Shown piece after piece: positions 15,645 through 23,345 of a stretch of 28,430 nucleotides of DNA (position 1 is the stretch's first letter; each line of letters starts with the position of its first letter). The translations under genes and the position numbers were made by a program. This stretch comes from Acidobacteriota bacterium (GTDB lineage Bacteria > Acidobacteriota > UBA890): positions 1 to 28,430 of the forward strand of contig JAUWTE010000001.1 in NCBI GenBank assembly GCA_030609765.1, given 5' to 3'. The notes below the pieces were generated by a model, which saw only the letters and a program-made list of their open reading frames with translations, was not told the origin of the DNA and did not search any database.

Positions 15645-16088
15645 CTAGTGGGCGACGAGGACGAAGAAATCGTAGCCGCCAAGGACAATCAATATGGCGG
15701 CTAGAATCATCATCACAATCATGAATGGGCGCTGCACGTTGACCGAGCTGCGGTACGGAAAGACTGGATCCTCCGCCTTGCCGGTCAGAATGCCGAGCTC
15801 GACAAGCACCAGTCGCACGCCGTTCAGCGCGTGGAAGACGAACGCCACGAACACGAGGAATTCGCCGACCAGGAAGACCGGACCGCTGACGCGACCCATG
15901 GCCCATTCCCACTGCTCCTGGCCGAAGGCGCGGCTGGAGACAACGACGATGTGCATCAGGAGGTAGAGCAGCAAGCCCAGGCCGGTGACTCGGTGCAGGA
16001 AGTAGAGGTACCTTTCGGGCCCCCACTTGCCGCCGACGAGCCAGCCCTTGATGCCCAGGCGGTTGGGATATCTCTTGACTTCGGGCAT
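15645..16088 (-). CDS. sdhC: Succinate dehydrogenase cytochrome b subunit (SdhC-like)
   Basis: A 147-residue membrane protein with three hydrophobic segments. The first is entered by 'YLYFLHRVTGLGLLLYLLMHIVVV', matching the 'HR.TG' start of SdhC cytochrome b556. The second includes 'FVAFVFHALNGVRLVLVELG', the usual heme-ligand region with His followed by 'NG.R'. The last helix ends 'GGYDFFVLVAH'. It would anchor SdhA/SdhB in the membrane and carry heme and quinone. The gene lies 10 bases after sdhA and 10 bases before sdhD, in a tight operon. Confidence 0.92.
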   Translation of the reverse strand: MPEVKRYPNRLGIKGWLVGGKWGPERYLYFLHRVTGLGLLLYLLMHIVVVSSRAFGQEQWEWAMGRVSGPVFLVGEFLVFVAFVFHALNGVRLVLVELGILTGKAEDPVFPYRSSVNVQRPFMIVMMILAAILIVLGGYDFFVLVAH

Positions 16089-16098
16089 CGATTCCTCC

Positions 16099-17820
16099 TC
16101 AGTACTTCCGCTCGACCGGCTTCCACTTGTTGATGGTCACCGACTTGTAGTCGAGTTTCACGCCGTCGCTTTCCTTCCACGCGAGCGTGTGCTTCAGCCA
16201 GTTGTCGTCATCGCGTTCCGTGCAGTCGCGGCGCGAGTGACCGCCGCGCGACTCCGTACGCGCCAGCGCTCCTGTGATCATCACCTCCGCCAGATCGAGC
16301 AGGTTTTCGATCTCCAGGACGTGAAACAGGTTCGTGTTATAGATACGACCTCGGTCCTCGAGCTTGATGTTGGCGAAGCGCTGCCGCAGGGCCTTGACCT
16401 TCTCGAGACCGGCTGCAAGCTCCTCGCCGTCGCGATAGACGCCGACGTGCTGGTCCATCGTGGCGCGCAGCTCATGGCGGATGTCGTACGGGTTCTCGGT
16501 ACCGTCGCGCTGCAGCATGTCCTCGAACAGTCGCTTCTCCTCGGCCTGAACCGCCGCTTCGGAGAGTTCCGGAAGCTCGGGATCGCCCTCCATGAACTTG
16601 CAGACCTCCTGGCCGGTGATGAAGCCCCACACCAGGCACTCGGCTGTCGAGTTCGTTCCCAGCCGGTTGGCGCCATGCAGGGAATGGCAAGCAGCCTCAC
16701 CCGCAACCCAGATGTTGGGCACGCGGGTTTGCCCGTTGATGTCCGCCTCGATTCCACCCATCGAGTAGTGCGCCACAGGCCGCACCGGGATGGGCTTGAG
16801 GATCGGATCGAGGCCGAGGAACTTCATGCACACCTCCCGAATGGTCGGCAGGCGGCGGTTGATCTTGTCGGCTCCGAGGTGGGTGAGGTCGAGCCAGAGA
16901 TGATCGAGCCCGCCTGGCCCCTTGATGCCACGACCCTCGAGGATCTCGGTGATCATGGCGCGTGAGATGATGTCGCGGGGTGCGAGCTCCATCTTTTCGG
17001 GCGCGTACTTGTCCAAGAAGCGCTCACCCTCGGAGTTGCGCAGATATCCGCCCTCGCCGCGGCACCCCTCGGTCATCAGAATGCCGGAGGGAACCAGCCC
17101 GGTCGGGTGGAACTGCAGGAACTCCATGTCCTCGAGGGGTATCGCTCCCGTGCGGTAGGCGTAGGCCAGGCCGTCGCCGGAAACCGTCTGCGCGTAGGTC
17201 GTGAAGCCGTACAGTGTGCCGGCCCCACCGCTGCAGATGATCAGAGCCTTGGCGCGCAGAATGAGCAACTCTCCAGTGAACGGATCGATGCTCGCGAGGC
17301 CGGCGAACTTGCCGTCCTCGACGAGAATCGCTGTGGCGAACACCTCGTCGTAGCGGGTGAAGTTCTTCCACTGGACGAGGGTGTCGTACAGGGTCTGCAT
17401 CTCCATGAAGCCGGTCTTGTCGGCTGCCATGGTCGCGCGCGGGTAGGAGTGGCCTCCGAACGGGCGCTGCTGGATGCGACCATCCTCGTATCGGGACCAG
17501 GGAATGCCCCAGTGGTCCAGAAGGAGGAGCTCTTGGGGGCATAGGTGGACAAACCGATCGATTACATCCTGATCGGCGAGGAAGTCCGAACCTTTAACGG
17601 TGTCCCAGGCGTGCAGGTCGAAAGAATCGCCCTCCTCGGGATACAGAACCGCCGCGGTACCTCCTTCGGCGGCTCCCGAGTGGGCGCGCATGAGCTGCAC
17701 CTTGGACACCAACCCCATGTCGATCTTGCCCTCACTCTTCCGGGCGATCTCCACCGCGGCGCGTAGCCCGGCGAGTCCGGTCCCGAAAATGAGGACGTCA
17801 TGGGTGCGTTCCACTGCCAT
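16099..17820 (-). CDS. sdhA: Succinate dehydrogenase/fumarate reductase flavoprotein subunit
   Basis: The catalytic subunit that oxidises succinate to fumarate; 573 residues, the family's normal size. The FAD loop is 'GTGLAG' (13-18). The His that takes covalent FAD is in 'RAHSGAAEGGTAA' (His 47, where E. coli has 'SHTVAAQGG'). Catalytic and substrate-binding residues are visible as 'FLQFHPTGL' (His 238), 'TEGCRGEGG', 'APRDIISRAM' (Arg 282), 'HYSMGG' (His 351) and 'GANRLGTNSTAECLVWG' (Arg 386). A strong ribosome site (AAGGAG) lies about 10 bases before the ATG. Succinate oxidation and fumarate reduction cannot be separated by sequence; both membrane anchors with histidines fit a heme-containing succinate:quinone oxidoreductase. 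Confidence 0.97.
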   Translation of the reverse strand: MAVERTHDVLIFGTGLAGLRAAVEIARKSEGKIDMGLVSKVQLMRAHSGAAEGGTAAVLYPEEGDSFDLHAWDTVKGSDFLADQDVIDRFVHLCPQELLLLDHWGIPWSRYEDGRIQQRPFGGHSYPRATMAADKTGFMEMQTLYDTLVQWKNFTRYDEVFATAILVEDGKFAGLASIDPFTGELLILRAKALIICSGGAGTLYGFTTYAQTVSGDGLAYAYRTGAIPLEDMEFLQFHPTGLVPSGILMTEGCRGEGGYLRNSEGERFLDKYAPEKMELAPRDIISRAMITEILEGRGIKGPGGLDHLWLDLTHLGADKINRRLPTIREVCMKFLGLDPILKPIPVRPVAHYSMGGIEADINGQTRVPNIWVAGEAACHSLHGANRLGTNSTAECLVWGFITGQEVCKFMEGDPELPELSEAAVQAEEKRLFEDMLQRDGTENPYDIRHELRATMDQHVGVYRDGEELAAGLEKVKALRQRFANIKLEDRGRIYNTNLFHVLEIENLLDLAEVMITGALARTESRGGHSRRDCTERDDDNWLKHTLAWKESDGVKLDYKSVTINKWKPVERKY

Positions 17821-17838
17821 CGGCCCTGTCTCCTTCCC

Positions 17839-18063
17839 TCAGGAAGCTGCGTGAATCTCCAGGCCTTCCCGTAGGTCTCGACTCGAGTCCTGGCCTGCCC
17901 GCAAGCGGGCTCGCAGAACATTACCCAGGGCTTCGAGGAGGTGGTCAAACACGATTCGAGTGGCGCTCCGTGTGAACGTGGTCAGGGCGAGCGCTAACAA
18001 CCAGAAGAATAGTACAGGATATCGGACCTGCCAATCTGGTTTGGGCCTGAAAATCGGCCTCAT
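17839..18063 (-). CDS. Possible small membrane protein upstream of sdhA, 74 aa
   Basis: An ORF from ATG 18063 ends 18 bases before the sdhA start, on the same strand. It encodes a basic N-terminus ('MRPIFRPKPDWQVRYP'), one membrane helix ('VLFFWLLALALTTF') and an amphipathic charged C-terminal part rich in Arg, Leu and Glu. That makes a plausible single-pass protein with a cytoplasmic helix. I know no family for it. The position at the head of the sdh operon and the protein-like composition favour a gene. Against it, no clear Shine-Dalgarno precedes the ATG, and short ORFs are common in GC-rich DNA. Confidence 0.4.
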   Translation of the reverse strand: MRPIFRPKPDWQVRYPVLFFWLLALALTTFTRSATRIVFDHLLEALGNVLRARLRAGQDSSRDLREGLEIHAAS

Positions 18064-18390
18064 GCGGGCCAACTGACGATTTCCCCGGCTTGAATGGCCC
18101 CGGCATTAGGGGCAGAATCGTGACTTGGCGACAGGCGCGGCACTGGACGCCTGCAAGCCCGGTGAAAGATCCGGGCCAGGGTCCCGAAGCGTTTCCCATC
18201 CGTCTTCGCTCGAGTTCGATGCACCGGCGGGGGTTGGTTGCACCGATAGGTGGGAGCTGCCGGTTCGGCAGGTTCCCGCGCGCCAATTCTCGACAGGCCG
18301 TCAGGTGATCCTGAGGTCTGTCATTTGGAGCTTGTCCGAGCGACGCCGCTCCGTATGCCTCTCGGACCCGCTCCCAGCAGAGAGGTCGCC
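18064..18390. other. Divergent intergenic region (sdh operon / M28 peptidase) with several hairpins
   Basis: This region of 327 bases must carry the promoter of the M28 peptidase gene (+) and probably of the sdh operon (-). I see no convincing -35/-10 pair. Three hairpins stand out: GCCCGG/CCGGGC (18157-18162/18171-18176); CTGCCG/CGGCAG (18257-18262/18266-18271), flanked by GGGA/TCCC; and a 7-bp pair GTCCGAG/CTCGGAC (18334-18340/18361-18367). The last competes with a smaller GAGCG/CGCTC hairpin inside it. It sits 13 bases before the peptidase ribosome site (AGAGG, 18381-18385), which would suit a leader structure. No known riboswitch was recognised. Confidence 0.5.
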
Positions 18391-20496
18391 ATGCGTGCAC
18401 GTACCGCTCTCGTTCTGTTCTGCCTCGGATTCCTGGCCGTCGCCGTACAGGCCCAGGTGAGTGCCTGGTACCAATGGACCTTCCTCGACTCCGCGCTCAT
18501 GGACGAGATCGTCGGCGAGGCCTCGGGGGAGACCGCCTGGAACACCATCAGGGAGACGGGCGGCGACAACAAGGATCGCCTCCCGGAGGAGTACGCCGAC
18601 ACCTTCTACGAGTCGAGCTACATCTACGATCAGGTCAAGCGCTACGGGTTGGCTGGTGGAGATCTGGTGCGGTTCCCCGGTAACCAGACGTGGGATGCCT
18701 CGAAGGGCGAGCTCTGGGAGGTGCGGCCTGGGCGGCGGAAGCTCGCTTCCTACCAGGATCAACGCGCCATGCTGGCGCGCGGCAGCGTGACCACCGACGT
18801 CACGACCCAGCTGGTGTGGGTTGGCCAGGGCACGCCCGATGAGTTGGAGCGAGCCGATGTCGTCGGCAAGATCGTGGTCACCGAGGGCCCGATCAGCCGA
18901 GTACACCGCGATGCTTGCCAGGAGCTGGGCGCTGAGGGCGTGGTTTCGATCTCCAACGGCCGGCCCAACTTCGACCCACTGCAGATCCCCTGGAGTGGCA
19001 TTGGCGGTCGCATGGGGGGCGGCGGCGAGAACAAGTTCGGCTTCTTCATTCCACCGCGTGAGGCCGAGTCGTTGAAGGCCCGGCTGATGGCCGGCGAGGT
19101 CCTCACCGTAAACGCCAAGATCGAAGCCGAGATGCGCGATTATGACCTGCAGGACATCGTCGCGCACATCCCGGGCACCGACCCCGATGCCGATGAGGTG
19201 ATCCTCTCCGCCCACCTCTTTGAGGGCTACACCAAGCAAGGCGCCAACGACAACAAGTCGGGCAGCGCCGCCATCCTCGAGGTTGCACGCATGCTGCACA
19301 CATTGATCGACGAGGGCCGACTGCCGCGCCCGCGTCGCACCATCCGCTTCCTCTGGGGCCCTGAGTTCTCGGGTACGGGTCCGTGGGTCAAGGCCAACAA
19401 GGACCTGATGGAAAAGACGCTGTGCAACATCAACATGGACATGGTGGGGGAGTGGCTCAGCCTCAACCAGGCCTTCATGTGCCTGATGCGCACCAGCTAC
19501 GGGAACCCCCACTACATCAACGACGTGATGGAGAACTACTACCGCTTCGTGGGTGAATCGAACCGCGAGCGGATCCAGAACCGTAGCGGCTTCTTCAAGG
19601 TGCCGCAGCGCATCGTGGCCCCGTCCGGATCGGACGAGCCCTTCTACTACAGCATCGAGACCCACTACGGCGCCTCCGACCACATGGTGTTCAACGATTG
19701 GGGCGTGCAGGTGCCCGGTATCATGATGATCGTCTGGCCCGACCGCTGGTATCACACCTCCGGCGACCGGGTGGACAAGGCCGACCCGACCCAGCTCAAG
19801 CGCGTAGCGATCATCGGCGCCGCGGCCGCCTACACCATCGCCGCGGCCGACGATTTCACTGCCATGCGGATCGCCGGCGAGACGGCCAGCAACGGCACCC
19901 GGCGTCTCGGTCACCAGTTCATCCTGGGGTTGGAGCAGCTCAACAACGCCACGGTCGACACGTTGCCCGAGGCCTACCGAATGGCGCGAGCCTACGTCGA
20001 GGCGTCTCAGAGGAACGAGCTCGACACCCTCGACAGCATCATGGAGCTGGCCGATGACGAGGCCGCGGTCGGCGCCCACGTCGGCCAGATGAAGTCGACG
20101 ATCGACGCGGTGGCGACAGCACATCTGAGCGCGATCGATGCCCACATGAACGTCGTGGCAGATCGCCTGGGTACGGAGCCTGTGACCATCGTTTTGACCG
20201 ATCTGGAACAGCGCGCGATGACCGTCGTCCCGAGCCAGACGGCTCTGGTGAAGGCGAATGGCTACCGCGGCTACCAGGAGTTCATCATGGCGGTGCCGGC
20301 GGAGGAGCGAGCCAAGCTCCCGTACAGCCGTCAGGACGTCGCGAACACCGGCGAGGTGCAGTTGCTGATCGACGGCACCATGAACGTCTACCAGATCAAG
20401 CAGGCGCTCGATGCGCAGAACCGCAGGCCGTCCGATCTGCAGGCGATCTTCAACTTCCTGGAGGTTTTGAAGCTCGCCGGGCTCGTGGAGTTCTAG
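18391..20496 (+). CDS. Secreted M28-family zinc metallopeptidase with PA-like insert
   Basis: A 701-residue exported peptidase. ATG 18391 was chosen because AGAGG precedes it by 5 bases and it begins a clean signal peptide ending 'VAVQAQ'. Residues about 130-245 resemble a PA (protease-associated) domain. The M28 core follows with all five expected metal ligands: His 275 in 'SAHLFEG', Asp 287 in 'GANDNKSG', Glu 325 in 'WGPEFSGT', Asp 350 in 'NMDMVG' and His 455 in 'WYHTSGDRVD'. The Asp usually two residues after the first His ('HxD') is absent; Glu 278 may stand in. M28 enzymes are di-zinc aminopeptidases or carboxypeptidases. The C-terminal 200 residues are helical and unassigned. The CoA-transferase gene starts 5 bases after its stop. 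Confidence 0.9.
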   Translation: MRARTALVLFCLGFLAVAVQAQVSAWYQWTFLDSALMDEIVGEASGETAWNTIRETGGDNKDRLPEEYADTFYESSYIYDQVKRYGLAGGDLVRFPGNQTWDASKGELWEVRPGRRKLASYQDQRAMLARGSVTTDVTTQLVWVGQGTPDELERADVVGKIVVTEGPISRVHRDACQELGAEGVVSISNGRPNFDPLQIPWSGIGGRMGGGGENKFGFFIPPREAESLKARLMAGEVLTVNAKIEAEMRDYDLQDIVAHIPGTDPDADEVILSAHLFEGYTKQGANDNKSGSAAILEVARMLHTLIDEGRLPRPRRTIRFLWGPEFSGTGPWVKANKDLMEKTLCNINMDMVGEWLSLNQAFMCLMRTSYGNPHYINDVMENYYRFVGESNRERIQNRSGFFKVPQRIVAPSGSDEPFYYSIETHYGASDHMVFNDWGVQVPGIMMIVWPDRWYHTSGDRVDKADPTQLKRVAIIGAAAAYTIAAADDFTAMRIAGETASNGTRRLGHQFILGLEQLNNATVDTLPEAYRMARAYVEASQRNELDTLDSIMELADDEAAVGAHVGQMKSTIDAVATAHLSAIDAHMNVVADRLGTEPVTIVLTDLEQRAMTVVPSQTALVKANGYRGYQEFIMAVPAEERAKLPYSRQDVANTGEVQLLIDGTMNVYQIKQALDAQNRRPSDLQAIFNFLEVLKLAGLVEF

Positions 20497-20501
20497 GGGC
20501 C

Positions 20502-21803
20502 GTGTACAGGTCGGAGTACCAGCGCAAGCTGACAACGCCGCAGTCGGCCGTTGCAGGGGTGGCCGACTCCAGCACTCTGATCCACGGCATGGCGGCGGGC
20601 GAGCCCCCTGCGCTTCTCGATGCCCTCGCCGAGCGGTTGCGGGCCGGTGACTTGACCGGCCTGCAGGTTTATTCACTCCTGCCCATGGCGCACATGGGCA
20701 GGACGCTCCTCGATCCCGGGCTCGCCGATCGCGTTGATACCTATAGCTGGTTCGTGAGCGCCTCCGACCGGGACATGATCAAACGCGGCCTGAGCTACTT
20801 CATCCCGAACGAGTTCCACCAGGTGCCGAGGTTCATTCGCGAGTATATGGACGTCGATGTCGTGATCACCACGGTGTCGCCCATGGACCGCGCCGGTTTC
20901 TTCACCTTCGGGGCCATCAACGATTACATCTCTACCGCGGCGAGGCACTGCAAGAGGCTGATTGTCGAGGTCAATCCGCGGATGCCGCGGGTGTTCGGTG
21001 ATTCCCTTCTGCACGTCTCCGAGGTCGATGCGATTGTCGAGAGCGAGTCGCCGTTGCCGGAGCTGCCGATCGAACCGCCGCGGCCCGAGGCGGAAACTAT
21101 CGGCCGCTCCATCACCGAGCTCATTCCCGACGGCGCGACCATCCAGTTGGGAATTGGTGGCATCCCGAATGCGGTGGCCGCCTCCTTAGGCGACCACAAG
21201 GACCTGGGCGTGCACACCGAGCTCTTTTGCCCCGGCATGGTGCAGCTCATCAAGCAGGGGGCCCTCACCGGGAGCCGGAAGAGCATCCATCCCCGTAAGC
21301 ATGTTTTCGCCAACGCTCTGGGCGACAAGGAGCTCTACGAGTTCATCGACGACAACCCGAGCATGGAGAGCTATCCGGTCTCCTACGTCAATGACCCAGG
21401 TGTCATCGCCAGTAACTGCAAGATGGTCTCGATCAACTCGACGCTCGAGGTGGACCTGCTCGGGCAGTGCAACTCGGAGTACCTGGAAGGGTTCGAGTTC
21501 AGCGGCACGGGTGGCCAGCTCGACTATGTGCGCGGCGCCTACAAGTCCGAGGGCGGTATGTCATTCATCGCCTTCTACTCCACTGCTGAAGGTGGCGAGA
21601 TCTCACGCATCGTGCCGCGTCTCGATCCTGGTACGGTGATCACCACACCGAGAATGGACACCCACTACCTCGCTACCGAGCATGGGATCGTCGACCTGAA
21701 GGCGAAGTCCACCAAGGCGCGTGCCCTCGGCATCATCGAGCTGGCCCACCCTGACTTCAGGGATGAACTCCTCAAGGCTGCTCAGGAGATGAAGCTGGTT
21801 TAG
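20502..21803 (+). CDS. Acetyl-CoA hydrolase/transferase family (4-hydroxybutyrate CoA-transferase-like)
   Basis: A 433-residue class I CoA-transferase-type enzyme that moves CoA between carboxylic acids or hydrolyses an acyl-CoA. Family marks are 'VSPMDRAGFFTFG', the CoA-binding loop 'LGIGGIPNAV', the catalytic Glu in 'LGVHTELF' (Glu 240, matching the 4-hydroxybutyrate CoA-transferase Glu), and 'LEVDLLGQCNSE...GTGGQLDYVRGA' plus 'ATEHGIVDLKAKS'. It starts at GTG 20502, only 5 bases after the M28 peptidase stop, with AGGGG just before. The real substrate cannot be told; acetate, propionate and 4-hydroxybutyrate are common ones. It may salvage acids released by amino acid breakdown, which would fit a peptidase operon; this is inference. 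Confidence 0.92.
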   Translation: MYRSEYQRKLTTPQSAVAGVADSSTLIHGMAAGEPPALLDALAERLRAGDLTGLQVYSLLPMAHMGRTLLDPGLADRVDTYSWFVSASDRDMIKRGLSYFIPNEFHQVPRFIREYMDVDVVITTVSPMDRAGFFTFGAINDYISTAARHCKRLIVEVNPRMPRVFGDSLLHVSEVDAIVESESPLPELPIEPPRPEAETIGRSITELIPDGATIQLGIGGIPNAVAASLGDHKDLGVHTELFCPGMVQLIKQGALTGSRKSIHPRKHVFANALGDKELYEFIDDNPSMESYPVSYVNDPGVIASNCKMVSINSTLEVDLLGQCNSEYLEGFEFSGTGGQLDYVRGAYKSEGGMSFIAFYSTAEGGEISRIVPRLDPGTVITTPRMDTHYLATEHGIVDLKAKSTKARALGIIELAHPDFRDELLKAAQEMKLV

Positions 21804-21809
21804 CTCTTA

Positions 21810-21844
21810 GGCCGGGCTGGGCGGCACCTGGGTGTCGCCCGGCC
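21810..21844. terminator. Strong hairpin between convergent genes (candidate bidirectional terminator)
   Basis: GGCCGGGC (21810-21817) is perfectly complementary to GCCCGGCC (21837-21844), with extra pairing inside (GGCAC against GTGTC, one G-U). It lies 7 bases after the CoA-transferase stop and 14 bases before the 3' end of the convergent ATPase-GNAT gene. There is no T-tract on either side, so it is not a textbook intrinsic terminator, but the position between convergent genes supports the role. Confidence 0.6.
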
Positions 21845-21857
21845 GAGCGGGGGAAGA

Positions 21858-23345
21858 TCAGCGTCGGGAGCCTGCATGGGCTTCGACCACGTAGCCGAGC
21901 AGCTCGTGGCCGAAGTCGGAGGCCACCGCCACCTTGGCGGGATCGAGCTCGACATTGTTGAGGTACTGCAGCCGCAGGACGTCGCTGCCCGGCCAGAGGT
22001 TGGGCGTGATGCCGCCGAAAAAGAACCCCATCTCCTCGAGGGCTGGTGTCAAAATCGGTGTGGTTGGATCAGCCAACGCCAGGTCGACGTAGATACAGTC
22101 CAGCTTGTGCAAGCAGAGGTAGCGAAGGCGATCCGCCACCCTCTCGGCCGCGTCGGCTCCGGCCTCGTGCACGCCGATCAGCCCCTGGTTGTGGTCGGCC
22201 CGGATGCTGACTTCGAGCTTCGTCTCGCCGGATAGCTCGGCCCCCTCATTCGGCTCGGCCAGCTCCGCGATGAGTCCAGCGCCCGCGGCGATCTTGCCGA
22301 TCATTTCGTGGTGCCGGGCGGGAGCGTAGAGCCGGCGGGCTTTCCCATCCCCGGTCTTCATGTAGAAGAGCACCACGGAGAGCCGGTCGGCGGGCTCGCC
22401 TTTGTCGATTGCGGCGTAGCTGACCGACGAGGGGATATAGCCCAAGAGCAGGCCGGTCTCGTGCGCCCCGAGCTCGAGATTGGCTTTCTGGCTTGCCGGG
22501 TGCGCCGCCGTGGCCTCGCTGTGCAGGCCGGCGATGCCGTTGTTCGACCCCCAATCGGCCAGGAAGTGCTTCATCGTGCCGAGCATGTGGTGGCCGCGGT
22601 AGCGCGGGTCGACGACAGCCTGCCCGGACTCACCGACGATCGCTTCGGGATCCTCACGCCGGAAGCCCAGGTGGCCGACGATTTCGTCCTCGGTGCTCAC
22701 TCCCACCACCGACCGCAGCGTGCCGTGCTCGAGCATGGCCCTGATGGTGTCGGGCTCATACACCCACGCGGCGTCATACGAGTATCCATAGGAGTGGAAG
22801 ATGCACTCCGCCAGGGCAGTCGCCTCAGACGCCTCCATGAAGCGGATCTCGACGTGGGCGTCTTCAGCCACCGGATCGGACGCCACACGCTCGTGGTGTT
22901 TGGCGATATCGAGGTATTCGGCCACCGACCTGGTGGGCAAGCGCTTGCTGAGCTCAGATTGGTTGCCCAGTTGGCCGTGGCTCGACAGTGTCAGGTCGTC
23001 GGCGAGGCCTTCCGCCAACAAGCGCTGCAGGGCTGAGTCTTCGTGAGCCTCGATGCGTGGCCCTTCCAGCGGGTCGCCGAGGTCGTCGATGAGCACTTTC
23101 AAGAGGTGGCCGGCATGTTGCACCGACACATCGAGGCTGGCGTCGTCAGCGCTATCGAAGCCGTGCTCGATGATCTCGTCACAGAGTTCCTCGACGACGG
23201 CCCGCAGATCTTCGGCGGCGGCCTCGGGTAAGCCCAGAGATTGGGCCGTCTCGGCCACCGCGGCTCCTGCGGCACCGACTACGCGCCAGCCCGAGCGCAG
23301 CGACATCTTCAACATCTCGTGCGGTTCTTTTTTCATTTGACTCAC
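21858..23345 (-). CDS. Anti-sigma-type HATPase-like domain fused to a GNAT acetyltransferase, 495 aa
   Basis: Two recognisable parts. Residues about 15-137 follow the RsbW/SpoIIAB (HATPase_c_2) order: helix 'EDLRAVVEELCDEIIEHGF', the strand-loop 'VLIDDLGD', and 'LAEGLADDLTLSSHGQLGNQSELSKRLP'. The invariant N-box Asn is Glu here (Glu 57), so ATP binding may be lost or altered. Residues about 165-330 are a GNAT domain with 'IRFMEASEATALAECIF' and the acetyl-CoA loop region 'AVVDPRYRGHHMLGTMKHF'. Residues 330-495 form a second, less certain domain that ends with a GNAT-like 'LEEMGFFFGG'. The GTG start (23345) overlaps the stop of the LssY_C gene (GTGA); an ATG at 23336 with GGTGAG upstream is an alternative start. 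It is probably a signalling or protein-modifying enzyme; the target is unknown. Confidence 0.82.
   Translation of the reverse strand: MSQMKKEPHEMLKMSLRSGWRVVGAAGAAVAETAQSLGLPEAAAEDLRAVVEELCDEIIEHGFDSADDASLDVSVQHAGHLLKVLIDDLGDPLEGPRIEAHEDSALQRLLAEGLADDLTLSSHGQLGNQSELSKRLPTRSVAEYLDIAKHHERVASDPVAEDAHVEIRFMEASEATALAECIFHSYGYSYDAAWVYEPDTIRAMLEHGTLRSVVGVSTEDEIVGHLGFRREDPEAIVGESGQAVVDPRYRGHHMLGTMKHFLADWGSNNGIAGLHSEATAAHPASQKANLELGAHETGLLLGYIPSSVSYAAIDKGEPADRLSVVLFYMKTGDGKARRLYAPARHHEMIGKIAAGAGLIAELAEPNEGAELSGETKLEVSIRADHNQGLIGVHEAGADAAERVADRLRYLCLHKLDCIYVDLALADPTTPILTPALEEMGFFFGGITPNLWPGSDVLRLQYLNNVELDPAKVAVASDFGHELLGYVVEAHAGSRR

Noticed and set aside
14810..15724. 304-codon open frame on the plus strand opposite sdhB, sdhD and sdhC
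   Set aside because: It crosses three genuine genes on the other strand, and its Gln/Glu/His-rich translation has no recognisable domain.
18150..18200. GGTGAAAGATCCGGG-like stretch that recalls part of a cobalamin riboswitch
   Set aside because: There is no B12 box downstream, the other conserved junctions are missing, and the downstream gene (a peptidase) is not a B12 gene. It is treated as a plain hairpin.
18301..20676. 791-codon open frame on the minus strand opposite the M28 peptidase
   Set aside because: It is the antisense shadow of a well-supported peptidase. Its translation is rich in His, Arg, Val and Asp without any family motif, as expected from GC-rich codon bias.
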